Source: Camellia lanceoleosa (taxonomy: Eukaryota; Streptophyta; Magnoliopsida; Ericales; Theaceae). From it: 64,000 nt of DNA. The notes below the pieces were generated by a model. The model did not search any database, had not been told where the DNA came from, and saw nothing but the letters and a program-made list of their open reading frames with translations. Below, one piece after another: positions 10,966-21,311 of the stretch. A program made the position numbers and the translations under genes. The DNA is taken from the NCBI GenBank assembly GCA_025200525.1, contig CM045758.1:168294261-168358260 (forward strand). The letters are read 5' to 3'. Numbering within the stretch: the stretch's first letter is position 1; every line of letters starts with the position of its first letter.

Positions 10966-11699
10966 TGTACGAGCAAGAAATAATCTTCTCGTATAATCCT
11001 GTTGATCAAGTCTGCGCTCCTCCAAACGTTGTCGCTTTACTCCCTGAAAACACAAACGTGAGCTAGTCGGCGGGTGTGTGCCGGATACCTCTCTAATACC
11101 TAAGTCAGCAAAATAGACAAATAGACAAAAACTTTGTATATTCGGGAATCAAAGTTGTGTTACCTCTCCATAGGTGATGTTATGAGCTTTTATAGGTTCC
11201 GCGTGGCATAACCCTAGTAGGATTCTTATTCCTCCATGCAGAGTCCTCCTAGGAATCACACTTCTGAAAGATAATGCTTATCCTTTAACACCTCCCTCAC
11301 TGCTTAAACCAATTGAGATAGTTTTACCTCGGTAGTATGACAAAACGACTGAGCTAACATGGCCATGCTAAACTGGCAACAACGACTGAACTCTAACTAG
11401 CTCGGTTCTTCCCTTCATGGTTTGTACCTCGGTTTCACCTGTTGAGACCGAGCTAACTATAGCAAGCTTGGGCCGAACTTATCTAGAGCAAGGTCCTGAG
11501 GAAAGCTCAATACATCTTGGCTCAAAATGGTATGACCGAGCTATTTGTTACCACTCTGACCATGGTGACTGAGCTAACTTCAAGGCTCTTTTAGGACCGA
11601 GCTAACTACAAGGTCCTTTTACTCAGCCCTTTCTTACCTCGGCCCACAGAATGACCCATTACACAACTCGGCCCAATTTACTTATAAATTACTCTCTCA
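10966..11699 (-). repeat. 5' LTR of the Tat element
   Basis: The inner edge is set by the PBS. The outer edge is placed at the CA at 11698-11699 (TGAGAGAG on the element strand), which is less certain because the partner LTR is out of view. The LTR contains several ACCGAGCTAACT-like short repeats. The promoter and polyadenylation site of the element would be here, but no single box is convincing. Confidence 0.55.
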
Positions 11700-11722
11700 A
11701 TAATTATTATTTCAATTATAGA

Positions 11723-12260
11723 TGTTAATGCAGTTCGTTCCCGGTGGATGGACTGTACCGATCCAAGCTCCTCAAACCCACGTCCGAGTGACGAAATCCA
11801 CTAGATGACCTGCAAGTAAGTTCAATGGGGAACGGGGTAGTCCCCCAGCGAACCCTCCGACGAGCAAGTTAGCAAATAGAAAAGAGATGGAGTATGTCGA
11901 GAGAGATTGAAGATAGAAAGTTTAACCTTCTTCTTATCTTCGATGCTTGCTTATATCCTTTGGTAATCATTTCACTGTCCCTTCCGACGTGCCTCCCTCG
12001 CCGAAAGCCTGTGCTGTAGCTTACCTTGTACAGGGTAAGGGGGCGCTGTTCCGACGGGGAGGTGTTGTCGTAATAAATGCTGTGATGGGCTGCATTAATG
12101 GTGATGTATTGTGGCAATAACTTTGCAGATCTTTGTCTGCTGACGTGGCTTGTTCTGCACCTGCCATGTGTCCGAATGCCATTGGCCCCTCACGCCTAGT
12201 TGGCCTCCAGTTTGGGTCTGTTCACTGTGGGTTATGACCTTTATGGGTCTATCCATGTCA
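11723..12260 (-). repeat. Probable second gypsy LTR remnant
   Basis: This segment resembles an LTR-leader region (GTTCGTTCCCGGTGG, CTGCAAGTAAG, CCCTCCGACGAGCAAG) and abuts the Tat LTR. No internal domains accompany it, its ends are not clear and no TSD was found. It may be an older LTR of the same orientation into or beside which the Tat element inserted. Confidence 0.35.
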
Positions 12261-12599
12261 ATAGATATATGTATATATATACTTTATTATTTCTTAATGG
12301 TAAGTTTGGAAACTACCTATACCAATAGTTAAAAAATTACTAAAAATTAAAAAGGTCAAAAATCGTACTGAAAAGGTAAAAAATTCTAGATTTGTTTTAC
12401 ATTTTTTTTCGCGTTGTTTTGCAAAAGAAAAAAAAAAGGTTTAAAAAATTATTTCAAATATATTAATTTTGTTTTACTTTATATTTTAATTAAAAAAATT
12501 TAAAATAAAATATTTCTAAACCCACCCTAGGGGGGCATTTCCCTAAATAAGCCAAAATAGTAAGGGAATTCCCAAACTAAGCCTATTTTTCAAAGAATT
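12261..12599. other. AT-rich spacer ending in a possible transposon terminus
   Basis: Low-complexity A/T sequence without a gene. At 12525-12600 there is a CCTAGGGGGGCATTTCCC stretch followed by two AATTCCCAAA-type repeats. This looks like the outer end of a DNA transposon leading into the hairpin array on its right, but no matching inverted terminus was found elsewhere in the window. Confidence 0.3.
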
Positions 12600-13025
12600 C
12601 CCAAAATAGGCTAACTCGTGGTTCACAATCGCGAGTTCAACACTTTTTCCCCCGGAGCTGCGAAATCTTGAACTCGCTGTTACGAAGTGCGAGTTTGTTT
12701 AAGAACTCGCGGTTACAAACCGCGAGTTTAATTAATTTTTTTTTCTTTTGATTCCAAGCACGAGTTTAATTAATTTCATGCCAAAAAAAATTTGTTCTGA
12801 ACTCGCTGTTTGCAACCACGATTTCATCAAAAAAAAAATTTGTACTGAACTCGCTTTTTGTAACCGCGATTTCATCAAAAAAAAAATTTCTTCTGAACTC
12901 GCTGTTTGTAACCGCGAGTTTAAGTGAAATTTTTTTTCCTCTGAACTCGCTTTTTGTAACCGCGAGTTCATCAAAAAAAAAATTTCTTCTGAACTCGCTG
13001 TTTCTAACCGCGAGTTTAAGTGAAT
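12600..13025. repeat. Hairpin array, AACTCGC...GCGAGTT units
   Basis: About eight units, each with an arm like AACTCGC, a loop of roughly 8-11 bases (often TTTGTAACC) and the opposing arm GCGAGTT, joined by CATC plus A-runs. Several units show a 55-60 bp period. The best arm pair (about 12696-12727) reads AACTCGCGGTT...AACCGCGAGTT. The 102-aa minus ORF over it is only a translation of the repeat (Ser-Arg-Leu-Gln-x-Ala-Ser-Ser-Glu cycles) and is not called as a gene. Confidence 0.8.
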
Positions 13026-13189
13026 TTTTATTTTTAACATAATTTTTTTTTGTTTTACTTTGTTTTAAGTGAAAATTTGTTTTTTTTTTTCTCTGTTGTC
13101 ATTGTTTTGGTGATAATGTATTTCAGAATAAATTTTTTGGTTAAAATTGTTTTACTAAAACCGTTCTCATGTTAATTTATTTTTTCTTT

Positions 13190-13690
13190 TATTTTGGGTT
13201 AGAATGTGTAATTCAGCATTTTTTTTTGGTTTGACTAAAGTAAATTTATTTTGTTTTTCTTGTGTTTGTTTTGGGTTAGAAGGTGATAATATAATTCATA
13301 AATTTCTTTTCGCTTTACTAAAGCCATTTTCATGTAAAGTTTTTTATTTTTTATTTCTTTTCTGTTGTATTTGTTTTAGGTTAGAATGTGGTATTCAGAA
13401 ATTTGTTTTGGCTTTACTAAAGCCGTTTTCATGTAAATAATAATTTTTTTTTTCTGTTGTCTTTGTTTTGGGTTAGAAAGTGATAATGTAATTCATAAAT
13501 TTCTTTTTGCTTTACTAAAGCCATTTTCATGTAAAGTTTTTTAATTTTTATTGTTTCTGTTGTCTTTGTTTTGGGTTAGAATGTGTTATTCAGAAATTTG
13601 TTTTGGCTTTACTAAAGCCGTTTTCATTTAAATAATTTTTTTTTCCTGTTGTCTTTGTTTTAGGTTAGAAGGTGATAATGTAATTCATAA
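13190..13690. repeat. Tandem array with alternating ~103/~90 bp units
   Basis: Anchored on GGTTAGAA at 13197, 13274, 13379, 13471, 13574 and 13663. Two unit types alternate (ending CATAAATTTCTTTT or CAGAAATTTGTTTTGG), each with CTTTACTAAAGCC, so the higher-order unit is about 195 bp. It lies just downstream of gene A. The tail 13680-13760 has a short repeat of ACATAAGTAGTACAG. Confidence 0.8.
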
Positions 13691-13927
13691 AACCTTGAGG
13701 AAAAAACACATAAGTAGTACAGACATAAGTAGTACAGACATAAGTCTCGGACAAGAATACATTGTGGACACCGTGAACTGAACACACAATACGTAGATAA
13801 ACATAAAAGTTAGACAGACAAATATTAGGCAGACAATCTGACAAACTCATTACGGAAACACTTACTCTAACACAGACATTACATATGAATGCATGACCTA
13901 ATATTGCCGAAGTGTAGACATTAACAC

Positions 13928-14395
13928 CTAATTCGCGCTTAAATCGGTAGGTGGCTCAGAGTCTGAACAATCCGAAAGCTCAGTGTCAGAGACAAGCTGA
14001 GGATCCTCCATGATAGCCTTGATAGCCGCATCATTTGGTTCTGTTTTGTTCTTCTGGGCATCCTTCTTAACTATGAGTAGCTGCATATCGCGGGCCAACC
14101 TACGACCCATTTGAGAAATCTCACGTTGTAGTCTTTGACATAGTCGATCAACATTATCAGGATCTTCCTTTTGGATCTCAACGAGCGTGCTTTTGGCACC
14201 TTCATGCGTCTTTCGACATAACCTTTCATTTTGCACTCGCTCTATAAATAGTGCGGGCCACTTGAAGTCTAGCGTTTGCATAACCATATCTGTTTGATTA
14301 CAACAAGGATCCTCCACCAAACCACATGGATCTCGATAGTACTTGGGCATGACAAAATGTCGCTTCGAACCTATCATGATAAGCACAAGAGGCAT
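13928..14395 (-). CDS. Gene A: unrecognised small protein with acidic tail
   Basis: 155 aa on the minus strand, ATG at 14393-14395. I do not recognise a family. Visible parts: a Trp-containing segment (LDFKWPALFIERVQNERL), a long amphipathic helix around VDRLCQRLQREISQMGRRL, and an acidic Ser/Asp-rich tail (SDTELSDCSDSEPP). The same layout (Trp-Phe block, Arg-rich helix, SD-rich end) occurs in genes B and C nearby, though A is the most divergent. Codons are unremarkable and no introns are needed. A 192-bp satellite lies immediately upstream and another array downstream. It could be an accessory gene of a large transposon or a decayed host gene. It is probably helical and nucleus- or chromatin-associated, but that is a guess. 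Confidence 0.45.
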   Translation of the reverse strand: MPLVLIMIGSKRHFVMPKYYRDPCGLVEDPCCNQTDMVMQTLDFKWPALFIERVQNERLCRKTHEGAKSTLVEIQKEDPDNVDRLCQRLQREISQMGRRLARDMQLLIVKKDAQKNKTEPNDAAIKAIMEDPQLVSDTELSDCSDSEPPTDLSAN

Positions 14396-14749
14396 CTAAC
14401 AAAGGAAATGGTGTTTCATCTTCAAGATCGCCACTTCCCTTCCCTCTCCTCGTCAGAACTTTCACCTTTGCAAGTTCCTACCACCTCTGCGATTCCCACC
14501 ACTCCCTCCCATGAACCATGTAGCCATGCTAATTTTGTAAAGCAAATAAATGATAATTTCGTAGGGCGAAATGAGTTGTAAGGTTGTGTCTTCACCTTTA
14601 CTCGTTTATATAGTTGGTTATGAACGACTTTAGAAAGATGCCTCTGCATGACAACCCCACATAAATGAACAATGTATGAGTTGTCAGTACATTGAAAAAA
14701 CAGAGAAAAGCAAATACTCTGTACGAAGTCACGTGACTTTCTGAATTCA

Positions 14750-16000
14750 CAGTTGCCATGTGACTTTCTGAATTCACAAATCAGTGAATTCACTGTTGCC
14801 ATGTGACTTTCTGAATTGAGAATCCCACATATATTAATAAGAAATGAGTTGTCATTGTAATAAAAAAATCGAGCAAAAAATCGAGAAAACCAAAGTCTGT
14901 GCACCAAGTCACATGTCTTGACAATCCATCTGCATATACCGACAAAATAAGGGCATGTTCATTGTAAGGTAAATCAGTGAATTCACTGTTGCCATGTGAC
15001 TTTCTGAATTGAGAATCCTACATATATATTAATAAGAAATGAGTTGTCATTGTAATAAAAAAATCGATTACAAAATCGAGAAAACCAAAGTCTGTGCACC
15101 AAGTCACATGTCTTGACAATCCATCTGCATATACCAACAAAATAAGGGCATGCTCATCGACGGAATCGCTGAATTCATCATTGCCATGTGACTTTCTCGA
15201 ATTGAGAATCCTACATATATATTAATAAGAAATGAGTTGTCATTGTAAAAAAAATCGAGTAAAAATTGAGAAAACCAAAGTCATGCACCAAGTCACATGT
15301 CTTGACAATCCATCTGCATTTTCTTACAAAATAAGGGCATGCTCATCGACGCATAAATCGCTGAATTCACATTGCCATGTGACTTTCTGAATTGAGATTC
15401 CCATATATATGAAAATGGTGTTGAGTTGTCATTGTAATAAAAAAATTGAGTAATAAATCGAGAAAACCAAAGTCTGTGCACGAAGTCACATGTCTTGACA
15501 ATCCATTTGCATATACCGACAAAATAAGGGCATGCTCACTGACGGTAAATCAGTGAATTCACTGTTGCCATGTGACTTTCTGAATTGAGATTCCTATATA
15601 TATCAAAATGGTGTTGAGTTGTCATTGTAATATAAAAATCGAGCAACAAATCGAGAAAACCAAAGTCTGTGCACCAAGTCACATGTGTTGACAATCTATT
15701 TGCATATACCGACAAAATAAGGGCATGCTCACTGACGGTAAATCAGTGAATTCACTGTTGCCATGTGACTTTCTGAATTGAGATTCCCACATATATCAAA
15801 TTGGTGTTAAGTTGTCATTGTAATTAAAAAATTGAGCAACAAATTGAGAAAACCAAAGTCTGTGCACCAAGTCACATGACTTGACAATCCATCTGCATAT
15901 ACCGACAAAATAAGGGCATGCTCACTGTAAGGTAAATCAGTGAATTCACTGTTGCCATGTGACTTTCTGAATTGAGAATCCCACATACATGAAATTGGTG
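14750..16000. repeat. ~192-bp satellite array, about 6.5 copies
   Basis: Anchored on GCCATGTGACTTTC at 14798, 14991, 15183, 15374, 15567, 15760 and 15954, with spacings of 191-194 bp. Each unit also contains GAGTTGTCATTGTAAT, AATCGAGAAAACCAAAG, CCAAGTCACATGTCTTGAC and AAATAAGGGCATG. It lies upstream of gene A (which reads away from it on the minus strand). The complement of its AGAAAGTCACATG core reappears upstream of gene C near 18025-18045. Confidence 0.9.
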
Positions 16001-16083
16001 TTGAAGTAAATCTGTTTGTGTATAATTAATTGTAAATAGTGATTTTGATAAGCAAATCAAGTAAAACCAATGGGGTTTTAAAT

Positions 16084-16600
16084 TTAGTTCCCCAACTGGA
16101 CCAACCACTTGGCTTTGAGCTTGTTTGTCTAGCCCCCAAAGTTTAGTTATCTGTCAACCCCCCATTCCTTAACAGAGTCATCATTTTGACTGGACTTCCA
16201 GGAATTGGAAGGCGACCCTTTCTTCTTTTCCGATGGAGATTGAAATTCTTTATGTACAAGATCCCTATTTCACAAGCCGCAGTTAAGGGAAGCTTTTCAC
16301 CGAGCTACATTACATTTTATGTGTTGTTCAAGGCGGTTGTTCGTTTGTATGAACTTTATTTAGTTCCCCAATTGGACCAACCATTGGCTTTGAGCTTGTT
16401 TGTCCAGGCCCCCCAAGTTTAGTTATATGTCAACCCCCCATTCGTTAACAGAGTCATCATTTTGACCGGACTTCCAGGAATTGGAAGGCGACCCTTTCTT
16501 CTTTCTCGAAGGAGAATGAAAATCTTTACGTATGATCCCCTATTTTTCGAGCCCCCCCAAAGGGAAGGTTTTCACCGAGCTACATTACATTTTATGTGTT
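16084..16600. repeat. Direct duplication, ~275 bp x2
   Basis: TTAGTTCCCCAA, GGACCAACCA, AGAGTCATCATTTTGAC, GGACTTCCAGGAATTGGAAGG and TTTTCACCGAGCTACATTACA occur in order twice, offset by about 275 bp. The two small ORFs starting MTGLPGIGRRPFLL are the same repeat read twice and are not called as genes. Confidence 0.85.
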
Positions 16601-16861
16601 TTAAGTATTCACATAATTCAACATACATTAATCCATTCGTTAATCCAGAACATTCCTTAACTCATTGCAATTCAATAAAGAAAGTCATGAACTAATAAAT
16701 GTGCAGTTATAAATGTAGTTATTTCATAAACTTCAAGTTCATAAAACAAATACTTGAAATACATCCGTACGTTGGATGAACAACAACATTGTGTCACACT
16801 CATGTAGCGAAGATATGAGACAACATACAAACATATATGAAAGATAAAGGTGTTTGATTTC

Positions 16862-17299
16862 TCATTCTTCATCTGACATGTAGTAGTCAGAGAGATATTT
16901 TTCATTGTTTAAGACATTATTTCGCTCAATTACTGTCAAATCTCTGTTGCTTGCTTCTGCCATTTCGATGGCTAACTGAAACATGAAATGTTGACATCTC
17001 CGCATCAACATTCTGTTGTTCTCCTTCTTAATTCTGGTAACTGCTTTTTCATAGTCATTCACATTTCGTCTAGCCATGGTCAATGAACGACGATGAGGTA
17101 CCGGTGCCCCAAAGTTACGTAGATCATTAAACAATCCTTCTTGCTTCGTTACCTTGAACGCCCACTCTGCTCGGATACCAGCATAATAATGCTTCGGACT
17201 CGAGTACTTTTCGCTCTTGTACTCATAAGTAAATGGAGGTAGCAGCCATACTTTCGGATTTCTTTGCTGGCGTGAACTTCCTGCACCTCTTGAAGACAT
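16862..17299 (-). CDS. Gene B: unrecognised small protein, MSDEE end
   Basis: 145 aa, minus strand, ATG at 17297-17299. I do not recognise the family. The N-terminus is Ser/Arg/Gln rich (SSRGAGSSRQQRNPK). The middle has FTYEYKSEKYSSPKHYYAG followed by IRAEWAFKVTKQEGLFNDL, then HRRSLTMARRNVNDYEKAVT and a basic helix, then ERNNVLNNEKYLSDYY ending MSDEE. Gene C shares the FxYxxP...Y...RAEWxF block, the RR-L motif, the following helix and a final MSD plus acidic residues. That shared order is why I treat B and C as homologues. The frame is intact. No transposon terminus has been defined around it. Confidence 0.5.
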   Translation of the reverse strand: MSSRGAGSSRQQRNPKVWLLPPFTYEYKSEKYSSPKHYYAGIRAEWAFKVTKQEGLFNDLRNFGAPVPHRRSLTMARRNVNDYEKAVTRIKKENNRMLMRRCQHFMFQLAIEMAEASNRDLTVIERNNVLNNEKYLSDYYMSDEE

Positions 17300-18754
17300 T
17301 GTTCATAAAATAAACAAACAAATAATAATAGTAATTGTAGATATATTACTATTGTTATGACTTGAACAAACATCATACTGGGGGTGTCGCTATTTATAGA
17401 CATCATACTGAGGGTTAACTAGAGATGATCTAGTGACGATAACGCATGCTGGGGCACTGTGGAACAAGTGATACCCGTGATATTATTTTTTAGCTTTTCA
17501 TTTCATGCAATACTGAGTACCCGTGACTTTGTGTACCTTTGATGTAGTCACGGACGTGTTTGTCAGATAAAATCATAATTGTAGGCCAAATGATGACAAT
17601 GCAATCCCTTCATATTGGAGCAGTGAGTTGTCAAATAAAACAACATGCAGTGAGTTGTCACATCGCTACATGAAACTATTTTTTCATACTTACTTTTTCC
17701 ATACAGTAAGTAGTCACTTGGAATTGACGATTTCAGTACAAAGTGGTGTTTTTAAAAAATTATAAATTAAATGCTTAAATTTTTAATAGGTTTTAAAGTA
17801 ATATTCTTCATCTCATTTTCTCCTCTTTGCATTTTTTGCTTTATTCGGTAAATTACACTTTACTCCTTTAGTCCATCACATAATTGTTTATCAACACTAT
17901 TGCCATGTGATCGTATTGATGTGACTTACATGAATTCTGAAATGTGATAAAAAAATAAAACATTTACTTATGCGAAAGTCACATGCATCACGAAATGTGA
18001 GGAAAAAGTGACAAACTATATAAGCATGGCAAAGTCAGAAAGTCACATGCATTACTGCATCACTGCATAAAGTGGCATGCATCACTGCATCACTGCACAA
18101 AGTCAGATGCATCACTGCATCGCTGCACAAAGTGACATAGCATCTGAGGAAAAAACAAAGCATCCAAATTATTACACCGGTTCAAGTAATTGGTGAGCAT
18201 CACTGACAAATATTGGACGTATCACTGCGCCGAGCTACAATTTATTATCGTACCATACCTACTGTGCCCTTGTGAATTATGCAATCCATTAAAATTTTGA
18301 GGGGGTGTCATAACAAAATAACAACTAATTAATAAATATGTCAATACACGTAAAAAGTAAACAAATTTCTGAAACATATTTCAAAAAAATTAAAAATATT
18401 TTAAAGATTTTTAAATTGTAATTTCACATTTATTTTTTAAAAAAAATTTCAGGCACAGAAATTTGACTAATTCAGACGTTTAGTCGGTTAATCAGCTTGG
18501 TTTTTATTTTATTATTTTTTTTAGGTTTTTACTTTTTGTTTTGGAATAACAATAAATTATGCAATTCATAAAAGTCGAAGTGACAACTCCTATCAAGTTG
18601 ATGGATAGTTGTTCAGGTCATAAAAGTTGACGTGACAACTCTGATGCATAGTTCTTTACAATAATTTCATACATACAACTACCATGTGTATATATGGTAT
18701 AAATATCGCATCATACCACAACAAAAGTTTCTGACTATTTCGAGCAATATCATC
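17300..18754. other. Intergenic between divergent genes B and C
   Basis: AT-rich, with no gene seen. B and C are transcribed away from this stretch, so it should hold both promoters. It contains short repeats of GCATCACTGCATCACTGCA (18040-18135), several TGACAACTC/GAGTTGTCA motifs, and an AAGTCAGAAAGTCACATG block that is the complement of part of the 192-bp satellite. Confidence 0.5.
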
Positions 18755-19184
18755 ATGAAATATACGGTGGTTGATCTATATTCAAGAATGGGTCGCTATT
18801 GGGTTGCGATGGAGATGAATTTGAATACCCAATGAATCCAAATTTGCGTTACTCACGTGCCACCGTCAATACCATGAGAGCTGAGTGGGAATTTCGCAAA
18901 ACTCGAGCAAACGTTCTCGTTGAGCTATGTCGTGAAGTTAATCTTAAATTTCCTCGTCGGTTAGCCATCGTATATGCCGACACTCCCGGTTGTTGCAAAG
19001 GGCATTGCATCGTATCCGCGACGAGGTTAGTCACATGACCCAACGTTTGCAAAGGTCCGGACTAATGAAGACCACAAATGAGCGTGCCGAAGATGGGTTA
19101 ATGGATGATGCACACCAGTACTACGCCTGGAGCATGGATGTTATGTATGAATCTGATATTGAGATGTCAGATGATGATGATAAT
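18755..19184 (+). pseudogene. Gene C: homologue of gene B, frameshifted, cut by a solo LTR
   Basis: Three frames are needed. A possible ATG at 18755 opens a 26-codon frame. The next frame reads DEFEYPMNPNLRYS and NTMRAEWEFRKTRANVLVEL. After a shift near 18985 a third frame reads ALHRIRDEVSHMTQRLQRS and ends SDIEMSDDDDN at 19184. The solo LTR 19185-20769 (TSD ATAAT) lies exactly there. Across it the reading continues GAA TGA (20775-20780), so the undisturbed tail would end in an acidic MSD-type run like gene B. The product is unknown and at least two indels inactivate it. Confidence 0.5.
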
Positions 19185-20769
19185 TGTCATGACCCAACCC
19201 CAGGGACTTAGAGTTGGAATCGTGACTTACTAACTTATTCTCATTCGAAATAATCTAAGCTGCGCAATAAAAATAATTAAACAGAAATTCTATTACATCT
19301 TACTATTTAAGAAATAGAAAATACGTTTCTAGGGCTTTTATTATTTTATTATTTAGCGACCAGCCCCGAACAGAGACAAAAGGAAGTAAAAATATAAAAA
19401 AAAAGACAAGTAAAATAGTGATTCATCGTCAGTCCAAAAGCAGGTTCCATTTTGTAGGGTTATGGATTTTCCTCACATCTAAATCACTGAAAAACGTCAC
19501 TGAAGAAGTGTAACAGCTATAAGCATACAGCAGAGTGAGAAATGTTATGCCAAGTGTAGGGAATACAAAATGTCCATGGATAGTTAATTAAGCTAAAACA
19601 TTTGCAAAATGACAATTTATTTAAAGTGGCAGAAGACATAAATCATGTAATTAAATAATCATAACCACGGTATAAAACAGAACAGAACAGAGGTCACAGA
19701 AGTGACAGTCAGAACAGAGGTCAATGGATCCATGACAAATAGAGGACCACAAAGTGGTCAAACAGAGGCCAGTGGTTATTTAAGTCTCCTAAGGCGTGGA
19801 ACTCCCGTGGTAATACTTACAAAACATAATTGTTTATAAGGTTATAGTTAAATATATACTAACATTTAAACAAACATATCCATAAGTTTCCTTTTAAGTA
19901 AATAGAGTTTAGAAAGTAACCCACGTAACTGAAATATTTATAAACATAATTTTTATTTATATAACGTAATAATTATAACTTGTTTGAATTAAGCTGTGGT
20001 AACTCAAAACATTTGTAAAACATATAATGGTAAATCAAGGTATAACATATCTCACCTTAATTATAATCCTTAGCCTCCCTTTATATCAGAACTTCCTTAC
20101 TATGGGTTCCTTACCCTCCACTGACGCGTCTCTCCCTCTCGATTTCTTTCTTTCTTCACTTACTTCCGTCACACGCACACAACACAAAGACTGCACTACT
20201 CCTATTTATACACCATATCTATGCTGACTCAACACTCTAGATCTAGGTGCTTATTTCTCTATACAAGGCTAGTGTACAGATGGCTTCACTCGCCTGATTT
20301 AAAATCAAATTCATTAATGGCCGAAGATTATAATTGATAGCATTGATTTGGTTTTACCTTCACTACTAAGGTATCTTAACTAAAATTTATATTTAATGAT
20401 AAAAGTGGTATTTAATTTATCTTAATAAATTTTCTCATTATATAGTTAATAACCATAATGATAAATTAATTTATCTAGTATATATAACTTATTCATTTTA
20501 TTATTATTATTTTCATTCCACATATTATTGTTGTTATTATTTATTTATTTATTATCTTTAACTTTAATTTGACCCAACTAGTATTAGAATTTCATATTTC
20601 TGTTAATTTGGCCCTAACTAAAAAAATCCCTAATTAATCCCATATAACCCCGTGCTAAATTAGATTCTGTATTTATTAGTAATTATTTAATATTATATAT
20701 CACATACACCCATAATTATATAACTATAAACAATTATGTGGTATGTAATTAAACATTCAGGGTGTCACA
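19185..20769 (+). mobile_element. Solo LTR, 1585 bp, TSD ATAAT
   Basis: It starts TGTCATGACCCAACCCC and ends CAGGGTGTCACA, and is flanked by ATAAT at 19180-19184 and 20770-20774. There is no PBS, coding domain or partner LTR inside. The ends resemble those of the 3537-5896 solo LTR (TGTCACGACC) but the bodies are different, so it is another gypsy family. It interrupts the last codons of gene C. Confidence 0.85.
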
Positions 20770-20780
20770 ATAATGAATGA

Positions 20781-21311
20781 AATTGTTTGGATGAACGCCC
20801 AAACCATTTCTGTAATGCATGCAATTTGTAATGCTTATCCACCACTTATCAATGAAGGGAGATATTTCAATTGTTTTCGAATATTTCTTGTCATTCTACC
20901 TTTGCTTTCTCTCCGTTATTGTTATTTTGAAGAACGCTACTTGAACTAGACTTTCATTATTTCATGCATTATTGATGTGAAATATAATAATGATACTTAA
21001 TGAAGTACATGTTCATATAACAAATAGTTCAAATACTTGTTTGGTTATCATTGGTTTGTACATGAAAAGAAGACAGTGAATGCAATCATTCAGAAAAGTG
21101 AAAGAAAAGGGAAAACAAAATTATGTGCGTGTTTAGATATTTATTTTGTTTCCTTTTTGTTTTCGTTTTCATTTTTATGGAAATAATCAAAACAAGTAAG
21201 AATAACAAAATTGTAAAATTATATTTTCTGAATAAATAAGTAAGATACATTTACATCATCTGTACAAGTTTGATATACAAAAACTATAACAAAAAGTATA
21301 AATAAAATAAA
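20781..21311. other. Intergenic, nothing recognised
   Basis: AT-rich sequence between gene C and the 3' end of the PMD gene. No gene, repeat or terminus recognised. Confidence 0.5.

Larger units (their letters stand above)
1..11699 (-). mobile_element. Tat-lineage Ty3/gypsy LTR retrotransposon, 3' LTR off-window
   Basis: On the minus strand the order is LTR, primer binding site, gag, protease, RT, RNase H, second RNase H, integrase, tandem repeats, then an ORF in the opposite sense. The gag-PR-RT-RH-INT order defines Ty3/gypsy. The extra RNase H between RT-RH and integrase, the antisense ORF beyond integrase and the tandem repeats in the 3' untranslated part are established traits of the Tat/Ogre/Retand group. 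All domains are broken by stops and frameshifts, so it is not autonomous. It is split at integrase by a later solo LTR. The left (3') LTR and the TSD lie outside the window. Confidence 0.85.

Noticed and set aside
12732..13040. 102-aa minus ORF with repeated Ser-Arg-Leu-Gln motif
   Set aside because: It is the hairpin array translated; period and stops follow the DNA repeat, not a protein domain.
14750..16000. Regular repeats considered as a CRISPR array
   Set aside because: Eukaryotic context, 192-bp units with no short identical repeat and unique spacer pattern; satellite instead.
16186..16695. Two similar small ORFs starting MTGLPGIGRRPF
   Set aside because: The same 275-bp duplicated DNA read twice; the frames diverge after the repeat and no family is recognised.
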